Shown: piece by piece, positions 18,038 through 30,623 of the stretch
Position numbering within the stretch: the stretch's first letter is position 1
How the letters are laid out: every line of letters starts with the position of its first letter
From: Acinetobacter lwoffii
GTDB lineage: Bacteria; Pseudomonadota; Gammaproteobacteria; Pseudomonadales; Moraxellaceae
Direction: 5' to 3'
NCBI RefSeq assembly: GCF_019343495.1
Contig: NZ_CP072549.1
Span: 2,790,001-2,854,000 of the forward strand
Length of the DNA stretch: 64,000 nt
Translations under genes and position numbers: made by a program
Notes under the pieces: model-generated
Databases searched by the model: none
Seen by the model: the letters and a program-made list of their open reading frames with translations, nothing else
What the model was told of the DNA's origin: nothing

Positions 18038-18149
18038 GCACATCCATCGGCGGTGATGAAGATTAAAACTTCTGATAAAACAGTGACTTAGTTAAGTTTG
18101 ATTGAGTTGGGTTTTAGAAATAAAGTTTAAAAATAGTTTTCATTACTGG

Positions 18150-18177
18150 TTGACTTTCTAGAGATAGAGAGTAATAT
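18150..18177 (+). promoter_or_regulatory. rRNA operon promoter P2
   Basis: TTGACT (18150-18155), a 16-base spacer and TAATAT (18172-18177). It lies 113 bases after the -10 element of P1, the tandem layout usual for rrn operons. The rest of the 18038-18380 leader holds a small CTTGCTG/CAGCAAG hairpin near 18189-18211 and the 16S processing arm. Confidence 0.65.
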
Positions 18178-18230
18178 AGCCGACCTAGCTTGCTGGTGAC
18201 GAATCAGCAAGAAGATCATTAAGAGATTAT

Positions 18231-18253
18231 GAAGAACAACTTGTGTGGATTTT
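18231..18253 (+). other. 5' arm of the 16S precursor processing stem
   Basis: gaagaacaacttgtgtgga is complementary to 19941-19963 downstream of the 16S gene (one bulged position). The two arms would pair to loop out the 16S rRNA, the usual RNase III substrate. Confidence 0.65.
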
Positions 18254-18380
18254 TACTGGTTGATTGATCGAAATTATTTTCATTGATTGATGGTAGAAAT
18301 TACTCGAAGTTTATTTGAGAAATATTTGTCAGAAAATTGATGAGCCAAGATTGGTGCCCTTTAAGGCACTACATAGTATT

Positions 18381-19918
<1,538 letters not shown>

Positions 19919-19940
19919 ACGAAAGATTGACGATTGGTAA

Positions 19941-19963
19941 GAATCCACAACAAGTTGTTCTTC
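19941..19963 (+). other. 3' arm of the 16S precursor processing stem
   Basis: gaatccacaacaagttgttc pairs with the upstream arm at 18231-18253. It lies 23 bases after the mature 16S end and 16 bases before tRNA-Ile. Confidence 0.65.
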
Positions 19964-19978
19964 ATACGATGTATCTGA

Positions 19979-20055
<77 letters not shown>

Positions 20056-20103
20056 CTACTGACGAAGTACGGAAAATCAGAAACATTGACTTATTGATAA
20101 GCT

Positions 20104-20179
20104 GGGGACTTAGCTTAGTTGGTAGAGCGCCTGCTTTGCACGCAGGAGGTCAGGAGTTCGACTCTCCTAGTCTCCACCA
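20104..20179 (+). tRNA. alaT: tRNA-Ala (anticodon TGC)
   Basis: A 76-base cloverleaf with acceptor arms GGGGACT and AGTCTCC (one G-T pair), anticodon TGC at 20137-20139, T-loop GTTCGACTC and an encoded CCA at 20177-20179. It follows tRNA-Ile by 48 bases in the same transcript. Confidence 0.97.
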
Positions 20180-20594
20180 TACATTCCTACGGAATGTATA
20201 AAGACAAAAGCTAATAAATAGACAATCAGTTGATTGTTAGTTTAGTCCTTAAGCGATCAAGTGTTTAGATCCTAGAGATTAGCAAGTACAAGCGTTATGA
20301 TACGCGCACTTGATAATCTCTGTGATTTATCACAGTTTCCTGACCTGACGAAGGCTGGAAAAATCATTAACAGAATATATTTGAGTTGAAATAATTTGTT
20401 CAAACTCGTTTCAAGTAGGCAACTACAAGAAATGAGTTCTAGCGAAATTAACTGAATCAAGCGTTTTGGTATATGAATCTAATTGAAGCTGTACAGTAGT
20501 TAAATCTACGAAACGCCAACTGTATGAGAGTGTTGAAAGACACGATCTGTTGCTTATCCTACTTGTAAGGATAAACGACTGTTTGGGGTTGTAT
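20180..20594 (+). other. Spacer between tRNA-Ala and 23S rRNA
   Basis: About 415 bases without a gene. It holds an imperfect hairpin at about 20274-20321 (agagatta with taatctct, and an inner caagt/acttg) and ends in the 5' arm of the 23S processing stem. I see no further tRNA and no coding signal here. Confidence 0.6.

Positions 20595-20601
<7 letters not shown>
20581..20601 (+). other. 5' arm of the 23S precursor processing stem
   Basis: gtttggggttgtatagtcaa is complementary to 23480-23501 with one bulged base. The stem covers both ends of the mature 23S rRNA, as expected for RNase III processing. Confidence 0.65.
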
Positions 20602-23479
<2,878 letters not shown>

Positions 23480-23488
<9 letters not shown>

Positions 23489-23501
23489 ACAACACCCAAA
23501 C
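23480..23501 (+). other. 3' arm of the 23S precursor processing stem
   Basis: cttgactatacaacacccaa pairs with 20581-20601. The 225 bases that follow, up to the 5S gene, show no gene. Confidence 0.65.
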
Positions 23502-23725
23502 AGTTGTTGTACGAACTTCGAAAGAAGTGAGGATCAATTGATTCGATATTAAGCAAAACAGCTTGATTTAGTGAACGCTAAAGAACAAAATACCCAACTC
23601 AGATATATCTGTTAATGAACGATGTTCAAAACACTGTTTTGAACGAGTGCAAGATTTGGAAAAAGCATTGGCATACACTGAAAAGTGACTAAATAAGACC
23701 AAAGCAAGTATCCATAAACAGTTGT

Positions 23726-23840
23726 GCTGGCGACCATAGCAAGAGTGAACCACCTGATCCCTTCCCGAACTCAGAAGTGAAACCTCTTAGCGCTGATGGT
23801 AGTGTGGGGTTACCCATGTGAGAGTAAGTCATCGCCAGCT
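23726..23840 (+). rRNA. rrf: 5S ribosomal RNA
   Basis: The 115-base gene has terminal arms GCTGGCGA and TCGCCAGC and the conserved core CCCGAACTCAGAAGTGAAAC and GATGGTAGTGTGGGG. It is the last gene of the operon and is followed within 11 bases by a terminator. Confidence 0.96.
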
Positions 23841-23850
23841 CATTATTCGA

Positions 23851-23887
23851 AAATCCCCCTCCGCTAAGGCAGAGGGGGATTTTTTTG
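23851..23887 (+). terminator. rRNA operon terminator
   Basis: Perfect 11-bp stem aaatccccctc (23851-23861) with gagggggattt (23872-23882), loop of ten bases, followed by a T-run. Nothing else of note lies between here and 24045. Confidence 0.9.
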
Positions 23888-24045
23888 TGCGTGGAATTTT
23901 AGATAAGATATTTAACATATCTATATCTCAAAGTTGATCAGATTCTTCTGAGACAGAGAATTCCTGTTAATTTGTTTGACCTATTGGGATCTCTGTAAAA
24001 CTAGCGCTATAAGAGTTTACAAGCTGATCTTATAAACCTTACAAA

Positions 24046-24076
24046 ATAAAAAACCAGCGAATCGCTGGTTTTTTAT
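24046..24076. terminator. Bidirectional terminator below the sspA-sspB unit
   Basis: aaaaaaccagcga pairs with tcgctggtttttt across a 1-2 base tip, with A- and T-runs on both sides. It lies 12 bases after the stop of the minus-strand gene at 24088. Confidence 0.85.
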
Positions 24077-24087
24077 TGCAGACTATT

Positions 24088-24735
24088 TTAGCCAAACACG
24101 CGCATTACGGCTGCGATTAATACCCAAAGAATGACAATCGCCACGATGGGTTCAACAATCTTTGCCCATGTTGGGGTATTGATAACAATGACTTCTTCGA
24201 CATCTTGATGCTGCTGATTCTGGCTTACCATTTGATTAAACTCCTTCATTGATGCTTCCAATGATAGCTCTTCTTGCACAATTGGTTTAGAGCCTTTGAG
24301 TTCTGTTAGCTTGTTTGTTGTCCAAACCCAATCATCTGCTTGACCAGATAAATGTTCAATTTGCCCGGTCAGTAATTCCTGAATGCTATGGATATTATGG
24401 TTGCCGGTATCATGCAGTTGTTTTAATTCAATAAGCTGTAAATGAAAAATTTCTGAAGTGCTGTGCTCAAGCTGGGCTCGATCCAGAGTGGATTGATTTT
24501 CCGGACTGGTAGCGAGATGACGCACGATTTCCAGGATATATAATTCATCAGGATGATTGATTTCATTATAAATTTTTTGTGGGTTATGACGCCATTCAGT
24601 AATAAGTTTTCCTAAAGTTAAGGCATTGATTTCTGATATATATTTTCGTCTTTCTTCTTTTGTATATTCTTTTAGAAGCTCAGGCTTTTGAGTCTCTATC
24701 TGTTCAACAAAATATTGTACTAAATCAAAAGCCAT
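24088..24735 (-). CDS. Tail-anchored membrane protein of unknown function, sspB-linked
   Basis: A 215-residue protein, mostly helical and charged, with one C-terminal membrane helix (about 190-212, reading IVEPIVAIVILWVLIAAVM) and only three residues after it. There is no signal peptide, so the bulk should face the cytoplasm. It starts 18 bases after sspB and is followed by a terminator, so it is the third gene of the sspA-sspB unit. I do not recognise the family. Its link to the SspB/ClpXP adaptor is positional only. Confidence 0.75.
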   Translation of the reverse strand: MAFDLVQYFVEQIETQKPELLKEYTKEERRKYISEINALTLGKLITEWRHNPQKIYNEINHPDELYILEIVRHLATSPENQSTLDRAQLEHSTSEIFHLQLIELKQLHDTGNHNIHSIQELLTGQIEHLSGQADDWVWTTNKLTELKGSKPIVQEELSLEASMKEFNQMVSQNQQHQDVEEVIVINTPTWAKIVEPIVAIVILWVLIAAVMRVFG

Positions 24736-24753
24736 TCACTTGCTCCATTATTT

Positions 24754-25182
24754 TTAATCTAATAGTCTTAAAGTCGGTTTTTTCTTTGGTTGTTCAGTTT
24801 GTTCTTCAGTGCTTGATTTTAAAGCATCTTCATCATTTTGTGTATGCTCATATTCACCTGGATCAAAGAATAAACCTTGACCATTTTCACGTGCATAAAT
24901 ACCGAGTACTGCTGCCATAGGCACATAAATATCACGAGAAACGCCACCAAAGCGAGCCGAGAAGCTAATGGCATCATTGCTCATATGCAGCGCATGCACG
25001 GCATGTGGCACAATATTCAGAACAATCTGTCCATCTTTAATAAACTGCTCAGGAACCATGGTATTTGGGCGTGTGGCATCCACCAGCAGGTAAGGCGTCA
25101 TATTGTTATCGCAAACCCACTCATAGATTGCACGTGCCATATAGGGACGGGTAGGGCTAAGGTTGAATTCTTGTTCGGACAT
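24754..25182 (-). CDS. sspB: ClpXP protease specificity-enhancing factor SspB
   Basis: SspB is the adaptor that delivers SsrA-tagged and some other proteins to ClpXP. The 142-residue protein has the N-terminal substrate-binding domain (TRPYMARAIYEWVCDNN and FSARFGG, ~residues 10-110), an acidic flexible linker, and the C-terminal ClpX-docking tail reading PTLRLLD. It starts 9 bases after sspA. Confidence 0.95.
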   Translation of the reverse strand: MSEQEFNLSPTRPYMARAIYEWVCDNNMTPYLLVDATRPNTMVPEQFIKDGQIVLNIVPHAVHALHMSNDAISFSARFGGVSRDIYVPMAAVLGIYARENGQGLFFDPGEYEHTQNDEDALKSSTEEQTEQPKKKPTLRLLD

Positions 25183-25191
25183 GATGTTTCT

Positions 25192-25845
25192 CTATGGATG
25201 TTTGAGTTGCACTGAATAACGGTTCTTTTCCTGCAATGTCATGGATTTTACAAAGGCAGGACGACTAAAAATTCGTTGGCAATATAAATAAAACGGACGG
25301 CATTGCTGCTGTGGTAATTCTACGCCCATCTGTTTCAGACGGATAAAAATTGGTGCCAACATACAATCCAGGATACTAAATTGTTCAGACATAAAATAGG
25401 GAAAATGCTGGAATAGTGGCATTAGTGAAATCAGGATATCCTGTAACTGCTTTTGTGCCTGAGTTCTGGCTTTCTTATCTAGCGTATCAGGATGGCGTAA
25501 CATGATATCAGCCAGCTTCAGCCAGTCATTTTCAAAGCGCCAGATATATTGTCGTTGCTCTGCGCGCGGCATTGGAGCATCGGCATACAGTTTATTCTGA
25601 CGATAACGATCATCTACATATTCAGAGATAATTGAAGTATTAAATAATTTGAGTTCATTTTCGATCAGCATCGGCAATTGATTATAAGGATTGAGACTGG
25701 CCAGATCCTCATCATCGGCATCCACCAAAATCAGGTTATATTTAATCTGTTTTTCGGTAAGCACATAGCGAATCCAATGGGAACGAAAGTCATCGGCATG
25801 ACTATAGAGAGTGATTCCTTGAAGAGGCGCGCTTTCGACTGACAT
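25192..25845 (-). CDS. sspA: Stringent starvation protein A
   Basis: SspA is a glutathione-S-transferase-fold protein that binds RNA polymerase and affects stress and stationary-phase transcription. The 217-residue sequence has the thioredoxin-like N-terminal half (ITLYSHADDFRSHWIRYVL, NPYNQLPMLIENE) and a helical C-terminal half. In the first half the GST catalytic residue is not evident, as in other SspA proteins. The gene order rplM-rpsI-sspA-sspB matches E. coli, but here a terminator and a small opposite-strand gene separate rpsI from sspA. Confidence 0.92.
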   Translation of the reverse strand: MSVESAPLQGITLYSHADDFRSHWIRYVLTEKQIKYNLILVDADDEDLASLNPYNQLPMLIENELKLFNTSIISEYVDDRYRQNKLYADAPMPRAEQRQYIWRFENDWLKLADIMLRHPDTLDKKARTQAQKQLQDILISLMPLFQHFPYFMSEQFSILDCMLAPIFIRLKQMGVELPQQQCRPFYLYCQRIFSRPAFVKSMTLQEKNRYSVQLKHP

Positions 25846-25971
25846 AAATCCTGATGAGCTTCTAATGAATAGACTAGGATACTAAAATTCAACCTAAAAA
25901 GCACCAAGCATCAAAGATCAATCGGCTTGAGCCGAGGTAGATTATAAGAAAAACAACTGGAGGAAAATAAG

Positions 25972-26091
25972 ATGCTGATCAAGCTTCCTGTCATTTTGCT
26001 GTTTATCTGTATTGGGATCGCAAATTATTATTTGATGAAGTCATTCTGGTGTCACGAAGGGGTATGGGGTAAGGATGTACATGAACAATAA
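25972..26091 (+). CDS. 39-residue single-pass membrane protein
   Basis: A short gene reading MLIKLPVILLFICIGIANYY then LMKSFWCHEGVWGKDVHEQ. Residues 5-21 form one hydrophobic helix and the rest is a short polar tail with one Cys and two His. It is too short for routine ORF cut-offs. A strong ribosome-binding site, TGGAGGAAAAT, is 7-10 bases before the ATG, which is the main support. It lies on the plus strand between two minus-strand units (rpsI and sspA) and ends just before a terminator. I know of no function. Confidence 0.65.
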   Translation: MLIKLPVILLFICIGIANYYLMKSFWCHEGVWGKDVHEQ

Positions 26092-26127
26092 CAAGAAAAA
26101 AGTTCTAAATGACCCACTAACCGCCAT

Positions 26128-26157
26128 AAAAAAACCCTGGAAAATCCAGGGTTTTTT
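26128..26157. terminator. Bidirectional terminator between the small gene and rpsI
   Basis: aaaaaccctgga pairs with tccagggtttttt around loop AAA, with A- and T-runs at both ends. It can stop the plus-strand 39-residue gene and the minus-strand rplM-rpsI transcript. Confidence 0.88.
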
Positions 26158-26176
26158 GTCCGATTCGGTAAACGAA

Positions 26177-26563
26177 TTAACGTTTAGAGAACTGAGGACG
26201 TTTACGAGCTTTACGTAAACCAAGTTTCTTACGTTCAACTTCACGAGCATCACGAGTAACGAAACCAGCTTGACGAAGAGCAGGTTTTAAAGTTTCGTCA
26301 GAAGCGATCAATGCACGAGTAATACCGTGACGGATAGCGCCTGCTTGACCACCAATACCACCACCAGCAACAGTGATGTAAAGGTCATATTTGTCAGTAG
26401 CTTCAAGAAGCTCAAGTGGTTGGTTAACAACCATACGAGCAGTTTCACGACCGAAATACTGTTCAAGAGTACGGTTGTTAATTACGAGTTTACCAGTACC
26501 AGCTGATAGGAAAACACGTGCAGTTGCGGTCTTACGGCGACCTGTACCATAATTAGTAGCCAT
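26177..26563 (-). CDS. rpsI: 30S ribosomal protein S9
   Basis: S9 binds the 16S 3' domain near the P site, where its C-terminal basic tail touches the anticodon arm of P-site tRNA. The 128-residue protein has [14 protein letters not shown] near the start, the glycine-rich [17 protein letters not shown] and the conserved ending [11 protein letters not shown]. It is 13 bases downstream of rplM and co-transcribed with it. Confidence 0.98.
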   Translation of the reverse strand: MATNYGTGRRKTATARVFLSAGTGKLVINNRTLEQYFGRETARMVVNQPLELLEATDKYDLYITVAGGGIGGQAGAIRHGITRALIASDETLKPALRQAGFVTRDAREVERKKLGLRKARKRPQFSKR

Positions 26564-26576
26564 GTGCTGTTATCCC

Positions 26577-27005
26577 TTAGATGTCCAAAACTTGTGGCTG
26601 TTGAGCAGCGTGTGGATGCTCAGTACCTGCATACACTTTCATTTTCTTGATCATTGCATAACCAAGAGGACCTTTAGGTAACATACCTTTAACAGCTTTT
26701 TCTAGAACTGCTTCTGGTTTGTGAGCGATTAACTTTTCAAAGTTAGTCTCACGGATACCACCAGGGAAACCAGTGTGGCGATAGTATTTCTTATCTTGTG
26801 ACTTTTTACCAGTCACAGTGATTTCTTCAGCATTGATAACAACGATGTAGTCGCCAGTGTCAACGTGAGGAGTATAAGAAGTTTTATGCTTACCGCGTAA
26901 ACGACGAGCGATTTCAGTCGCAAGGCGACCTAAAGTTTTGCCAGAAGCATCAACAACGTACCAGTCGTGTTGAACTTCAGCTGGCTTAGCGCTGAGAGTT
27001 TTCAT
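26577..27005 (-). CDS. rplM: 50S ribosomal protein L13
   Basis: L13 is an early assembly protein of the 50S subunit that binds 23S rRNA. Its 142 residues include the family signature [19 protein letters not shown] near 110-128 and [11 protein letters not shown] near 52-62. It leads the rplM-rpsI operon. A hairpin sits in its leader, a place where L13 autoregulation has been described in other gammaproteobacteria. Confidence 0.98.
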   Translation of the reverse strand: MKTLSAKPAEVQHDWYVVDASGKTLGRLATEIARRLRGKHKTSYTPHVDTGDYIVVINAEEITVTGKKSQDKKYYRHTGFPGGIRETNFEKLIAHKPEAVLEKAVKGMLPKGPLGYAMIKKMKVYAGTEHPHAAQQPQVLDI

Positions 27006-27025
27006 TAAACCACTACCTATTATAG

Positions 27026-27057
27026 TTGGTTTGGACTATGGAATCTGTCCAAACTAA
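27026..27057 (-). promoter_or_regulatory. Candidate autoregulatory hairpin in the rplM leader
   Basis: An 11-bp near-perfect stem (27026-27036 with 27047-27057, core gtttggac and gtccaaac) with a 10-base loop lies 21 bases upstream of the rplM start codon at 27005. There is no T-run, so it is not a terminator. Leader RNA folds are known to mediate L13 feedback on rplM-rpsI in E. coli relatives. Function here is inferred from position. The rest of 27058-27307 holds a TATAAT at 27275-27280, a possible -10 for pdxA, without a convincing -35. Confidence 0.45.
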
Positions 27058-27307
27058 AGGAGACGCGATTCTAAACGAATACGTGAAGAATCACAAATGA
27101 AAATTGAAATTTCAAGCGCTGTATTTTATCTAATCTCCATGGTGAAAGAAAGACCTAAGTCATTATATGCTGCAAAAACTGCAACTATATTTGTAACCAT
27201 AATTTCAATCGTATCAAAATATTGATTTATAAGTACTCTTTGCAATGATCACTACAGCGTAGGCGTGATCGGGTTATAATATTTCTTAGCTTTGCCAAAT
27301 TGAGAAG

Positions 27308-28279
27308 ATGATGCTGCCTTTATATGTCACCAGTGGGGAACCTGCCGGAATTGGTCCTGATATTTGCCTGAGTCTTGCAGGTCGTGTTGATGAGCGCCCA
27401 ATTGTGGTGTTGGCGGATATGGATATGCTCAAGCAACGTGCTCAGACACTCAAACTATCGGTTGAGCTGATTGGATATCAAGGACAGGAGTCATCTTCAG
27501 GTATCGGTCAGCTTTTTGTAGAGCATGTGCCTGTGCAGCACGAGGTGATATTGGGTGAACTGAATCCGAACAATGCGGCTTATGTACTGGAGCAACTGCG
27601 TCGATCCGCAGACTATGCCATGTCAGGAAAAAGTGTCGGCGTCGCGACTGCGCCTGTACAAAAGTCCGTGATAAATGAAGCAGGCATTTCTTTTAGTGGT
27701 CATACCGAGTATTACCAGGAATTTGCTAGTGTTCCACGTGTGGTGATGATGCTGGCCACCAAAACTTTACGCGTGGCTTTGACCACCACCCATCTTCCTT
27801 TACGTGCCGTGGCAGATGCGATTACGCCTGAACGCTTGCATCAGGTGATTGATATTCTGATTCACGACCTGAAATCCAAATTCAAGATTGAACAGCCGAA
27901 TATACTGGTTTGCGGTTTAAATCCGCATGCCGGGGAGGGCGGTTATTTGGGGATGGAAGAAATTGAAGTGATCAATCCGGTACTCGAAAGCTATCGTGCC
28001 CAAGGTATCAACATGAGTTTAAGCCTACCTGCTGATACTTTATTTACTCCAGAAAACCTAAAAGATGCTGATGCTGTTCTGGCGATGTATCACGATCAGG
28101 GCTTACCTGTGTTAAAATCACAGGGCTTTGGTGAAGCCATTAATATTACCCTCGGCTTACCGTTTATTCGAACTTCTGTTGATCATGGCACAGCACTCTC
28201 CCTTGCGGGGACGGGACTTGCGAAAAGTTCCAGCCTGCACGTTGCTGTCGATTTAGCCCTCGATCTGGCGCGCCACTGA
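27308..28279 (+). CDS. pdxA: 4-hydroxythreonine-4-phosphate dehydrogenase
   Basis: PdxA oxidises 4-phosphohydroxy-L-threonine in the DXP-dependent synthesis of pyridoxal phosphate. The 323-residue sequence shows the family start VTSGEPAGIGPDI, the metal-site histidines in SGHTEYYQE and TTHLPLRA, NPHAGEGGYLG near 208-218 and MYHDQGLPVLK near 257. It begins the pdxA-rsmA-apaH cluster that is also found in E. coli, where surA and apaG are additional members. Two ATGs (27308 and 27311) are possible. Confidence 0.96.
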   Translation: MMLPLYVTSGEPAGIGPDICLSLAGRVDERPIVVLADMDMLKQRAQTLKLSVELIGYQGQESSSGIGQLFVEHVPVQHEVILGELNPNNAAYVLEQLRRSADYAMSGKSVGVATAPVQKSVINEAGISFSGHTEYYQEFASVPRVVMMLATKTLRVALTTTHLPLRAVADAITPERLHQVIDILIHDLKSKFKIEQPNILVCGLNPHAGEGGYLGMEEIEVINPVLESYRAQGINMSLSLPADTLFTPENLKDADAVLAMYHDQGLPVLKSQGFGEAINITLGLPFIRTSVDHGTALSLAGTGLAKSSSLHVAVDLALDLARH

Positions 28280-28312
28280 TTATTGTTCATCACTCACGTT
28301 GGAAATGTTTTT

Positions 28313-29125
28313 ATGTATCAAATTAATGCCTTAAACCCAAAAGATGAAGGGCATCAGGCTCGAAAAAGATTTGGTCAAAACTTTTTACATGACCAGCGTG
28401 TCATTGCCAAAATTGTACGCTCAGTCAATCCGCGTCCAGGTCAGAACATTCTAGAAATTGGCCCAGGTCTGGCTGCTTTGACTTCACCTTTAATTGGTGA
28501 ATGTGATGCCTTAACCGTACTTGAGCTGGATCGTGATCTAGCTGCTGGCCTGCCGGGTCGTGTGCCGCATCCGGAACGTTTAACCATTATTGAAGCCGAT
28601 GCCTTGAGATACGATTATTCTCAGTTGTTCCAGGAAGATCGTCCATTACGTGTGGTCGGTAACTTGCCCTATAATATTTCAACGCCACTGTTATTCCATC
28701 TCTTGGAATTTGGTGACAAAGTGCAAGACATGCATTTCATGCTACAAAAAGAAGTCGTGGATCGCATTACCGCATCACCCAATACCAAAGAATATGGCCG
28801 TCTGTCGGTGATGATTCAATATTTCTGTAAACCGACTTTCTTGTTCGAAGTGCCACCTGGATCTTTTAATCCGCCTCCAAAAGTAACTTCTGCGGTATTC
28901 CGTTTAGAGCCTTATAAAGTTAAACCGATTGTGGCGAAGAATGAAAAAGCGCTGGCACGTCTGGTATCTCATGTCTTTACCCAGCGTCGTAAAACCTTGC
29001 GTAACAGCTTGAAGGGTATGCTGGTTGAAGAGGGTTTTGAAAAAGCGGGTGTTGACCCGATGGCGCGTCCAGAAACCCTGACCCTCGAACAGTTTGTTGC
29101 ACTTTCAGATCAAATGGTGGCTTAA
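28313..29125 (+). CDS. rsmA: 16S rRNA dimethyladenosine transferase (KsgA)
   Basis: RsmA dimethylates the two adjacent adenines in the 3' terminal hairpin of 16S rRNA, a late 30S assembly checkpoint. The protein has RKRFGQNFLHD at the N-terminus, the SAM-binding ILEIGPGLAALT and the catalytic NLPYNIS. I start at the ATG at 28313 (270 residues) because the upstream in-frame TTG at 28283 would add ten residues not typical of the family. It follows pdxA by 33 bases. Confidence 0.96.
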   Translation: MYQINALNPKDEGHQARKRFGQNFLHDQRVIAKIVRSVNPRPGQNILEIGPGLAALTSPLIGECDALTVLELDRDLAAGLPGRVPHPERLTIIEADALRYDYSQLFQEDRPLRVVGNLPYNISTPLLFHLLEFGDKVQDMHFMLQKEVVDRITASPNTKEYGRLSVMIQYFCKPTFLFEVPPGSFNPPPKVTSAVFRLEPYKVKPIVAKNEKALARLVSHVFTQRRKTLRNSLKGMLVEEGFEKAGVDPMARPETLTLEQFVALSDQMVA

Positions 29126-29131
29126 ATTACG

Positions 29132-29977
29132 ATGAACCGTACTGCTCGATATAATTATGTGATTGGTGATGTTCAAGGCTGTTTTGAGGCCTTGAAAGCT
29201 TTGCTTAAAGAAATCCAGTTTGATGCAGAACAAGATTTTATCTGGTTTGCTGGAGATTTGGTTGCACGTGGTGAAAACTCAATTGCAGCATTGCGGTTTA
29301 TCAAAAAGCTGGCTGAACAAGGTGCGGCTGCGACGGTCTTGGGAAATCATGATTTGACTTTGCTGGCTTATGCCCGCGGCATCAAACCGGTGAAAGAAAA
29401 AGACAATGTTCGTGATGTGATTGATGCGATCGACAGTGATGACTTGATTGACTGGCTGCGCAAACAGCCAATGTGTCTATTTCCAAATGAGCAGACTATC
29501 CTGACGCATGCTGGGATTCCGAATATCTGGAGTGCAGAAAAAACTGCTCAATTGGCACAAGAAGTCGAAGCGATCATTGCTCATGATGACTTCGAGGTGC
29601 TGGATGATTTTCTGAAAGAAATGTTCGGGAAAGAACCCGCACTTTGGTCGGATCAGCTACAAGGCCATGAACGTATTCGCTGTATCGTGAACTACCTCAC
29701 CCGAATGCGTTTAACTGACGCTGAGGGACGTCTGGAATACAGCTTTAAAGATGCGCTGGATGATCCGATGCCGGAAGGATTTAAACCTTGGTTTGAGTTT
29801 GAATCACAGGCCGCACAAACTCATCAGATCCTGTTTGGTCACTGGGCCGCCTTGAACGGTAAAACCATTTCGAACAAGATTCAGAATGTAGATGGCGGTT
29901 GTGTCTGGGGTAATCAACTCATGGCATTCCGCCTAGAAGATCAGCAGATGTTTGCAGTGGATAATCCGGTGATGTAA
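29132..29977 (+). CDS. apaH: Symmetrical bis(5'-nucleosyl)-tetraphosphatase
   Basis: ApaH splits Ap4A into two ADP and also removes Np4-type caps from RNA, limiting stress-made dinucleotides. The 281-residue phosphoesterase has the metal-binding motifs GDVQGC, WFAGDLVARG and LGNHDLTLL at the N-terminus, and LFGHWAALNG towards the end. It starts 6 bases after rsmA, making the pair a tight unit, and is followed by a strong terminator. Confidence 0.96.
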   Translation: MNRTARYNYVIGDVQGCFEALKALLKEIQFDAEQDFIWFAGDLVARGENSIAALRFIKKLAEQGAAATVLGNHDLTLLAYARGIKPVKEKDNVRDVIDAIDSDDLIDWLRKQPMCLFPNEQTILTHAGIPNIWSAEKTAQLAQEVEAIIAHDDFEVLDDFLKEMFGKEPALWSDQLQGHERIRCIVNYLTRMRLTDAEGRLEYSFKDALDDPMPEGFKPWFEFESQAAQTHQILFGHWAALNGKTISNKIQNVDGGCVWGNQLMAFRLEDQQMFAVDNPVM

Positions 29978-29987
29978 GTAAAGCTAT

Positions 29988-30019
29988 TAAAAAAGCCACG
30001 TGATTACGTGGCTTTTTTA
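29988..30019. terminator. Bidirectional terminator between apaH and the DUF2147 array
   Basis: aaaaaagccacgt pairs with acgtggctttttt around loop GATT, with A- and T-runs on both sides. It closes the pdxA-rsmA-apaH unit and also the minus-strand gene ending at 30030. Confidence 0.9.
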
Positions 30020-30029
30020 GTTTTAAAAT

Positions 30030-30476
30030 TTAGTCTGCTCGAATCCAGGTCTGGTTACGGCCTAGAACTGAAACGCCTATGCTGGCACGTAAGGTTAAAC
30101 GTTTACCGGTATTGTTTAAACGCATTTTTGCATCATAAATTTTACCTGCCAATGGATCGATAATACGACCTTTGTCATAATTTTTGGTGCCTTCAACCAG
30201 TTTTAGGCCTTTTAAAATGGTCATGCCTAAAATAGGCTGATTGGTATAAGGTGCAGGGCAGTTATTGCATTTTTCACGTGGATTATAGTCTGGGCGAGGC
30301 GTGATTTTTACAATTTTGCCTGAATAGGTATTATTTGCTTCTTTGCTAATGACGATAATCGCTTTAGCCGCCCCCGTTTTATCATCAATTTGTTGCCAGG
30401 TCCCGGTAATATCGTCTGCCCACAAATTCGTCATACATCCTGCTGTAAGCGCGGCAAGTAATATTTTTTTAAACAT
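30030..30476 (-). CDS. DUF2147 secreted protein, copy 1
   Basis: A 148-residue exported protein: signal peptide MFKKILLAALTAGCMTNLWA, then the DUF2147 domain. That domain has GTWQQIDDKTGAAKAIIVI at the start, a CNNC pair before PAPYTNQPILG, the DPLAGKIYD turn and the RLTLRASIGVSVLGRNQTW ending. The fold is a lipocalin-like beta-barrel by family knowledge; the ligand is unknown. It is the last of four tandem paralogs. It differs from the other three in reading RASIGVSV where they have RGYxGxSA, and it ends in RAD rather than RQD/KQD. Confidence 0.87.
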   Translation of the reverse strand: MFKKILLAALTAGCMTNLWADDITGTWQQIDDKTGAAKAIIVISKEANNTYSGKIVKITPRPDYNPREKCNNCPAPYTNQPILGMTILKGLKLVEGTKNYDKGRIIDPLAGKIYDAKMRLNNTGKRLTLRASIGVSVLGRNQTWIRAD

Positions 30477-30574
30477 AGAGAGTCATTCCAAAGAATTTTT
30501 ATCATCGCCCGCTCATGTTAGAAATCTTACTAAAATAGTCAACACTTATCTGAATACTATAGAGTTGATACACT

Positions 30575-30604
30575 AAAAAAAGCTGCCAATTTGGCAGCTT
30601 TTTT
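30575..30604 (-). terminator. Terminator between DUF2147 copies 1 and 2
   Basis: aaaaaaagctgcca pairs with tggcagctttttt; on the minus strand the stem is followed by a T-run. It lies 20 bases after the stop of copy 2, so copies 1 and 2 are likely transcribed separately. Confidence 0.85.
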
Positions 30605-30623
30605 GAATAATGAGAATTAGGTA

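Noticed and set aside
18038..18230. A clear boxA antitermination site in the rRNA leader.
   Set aside because: I could not find a convincing TGCTCTTTA-type motif there by eye, although antitermination is expected.
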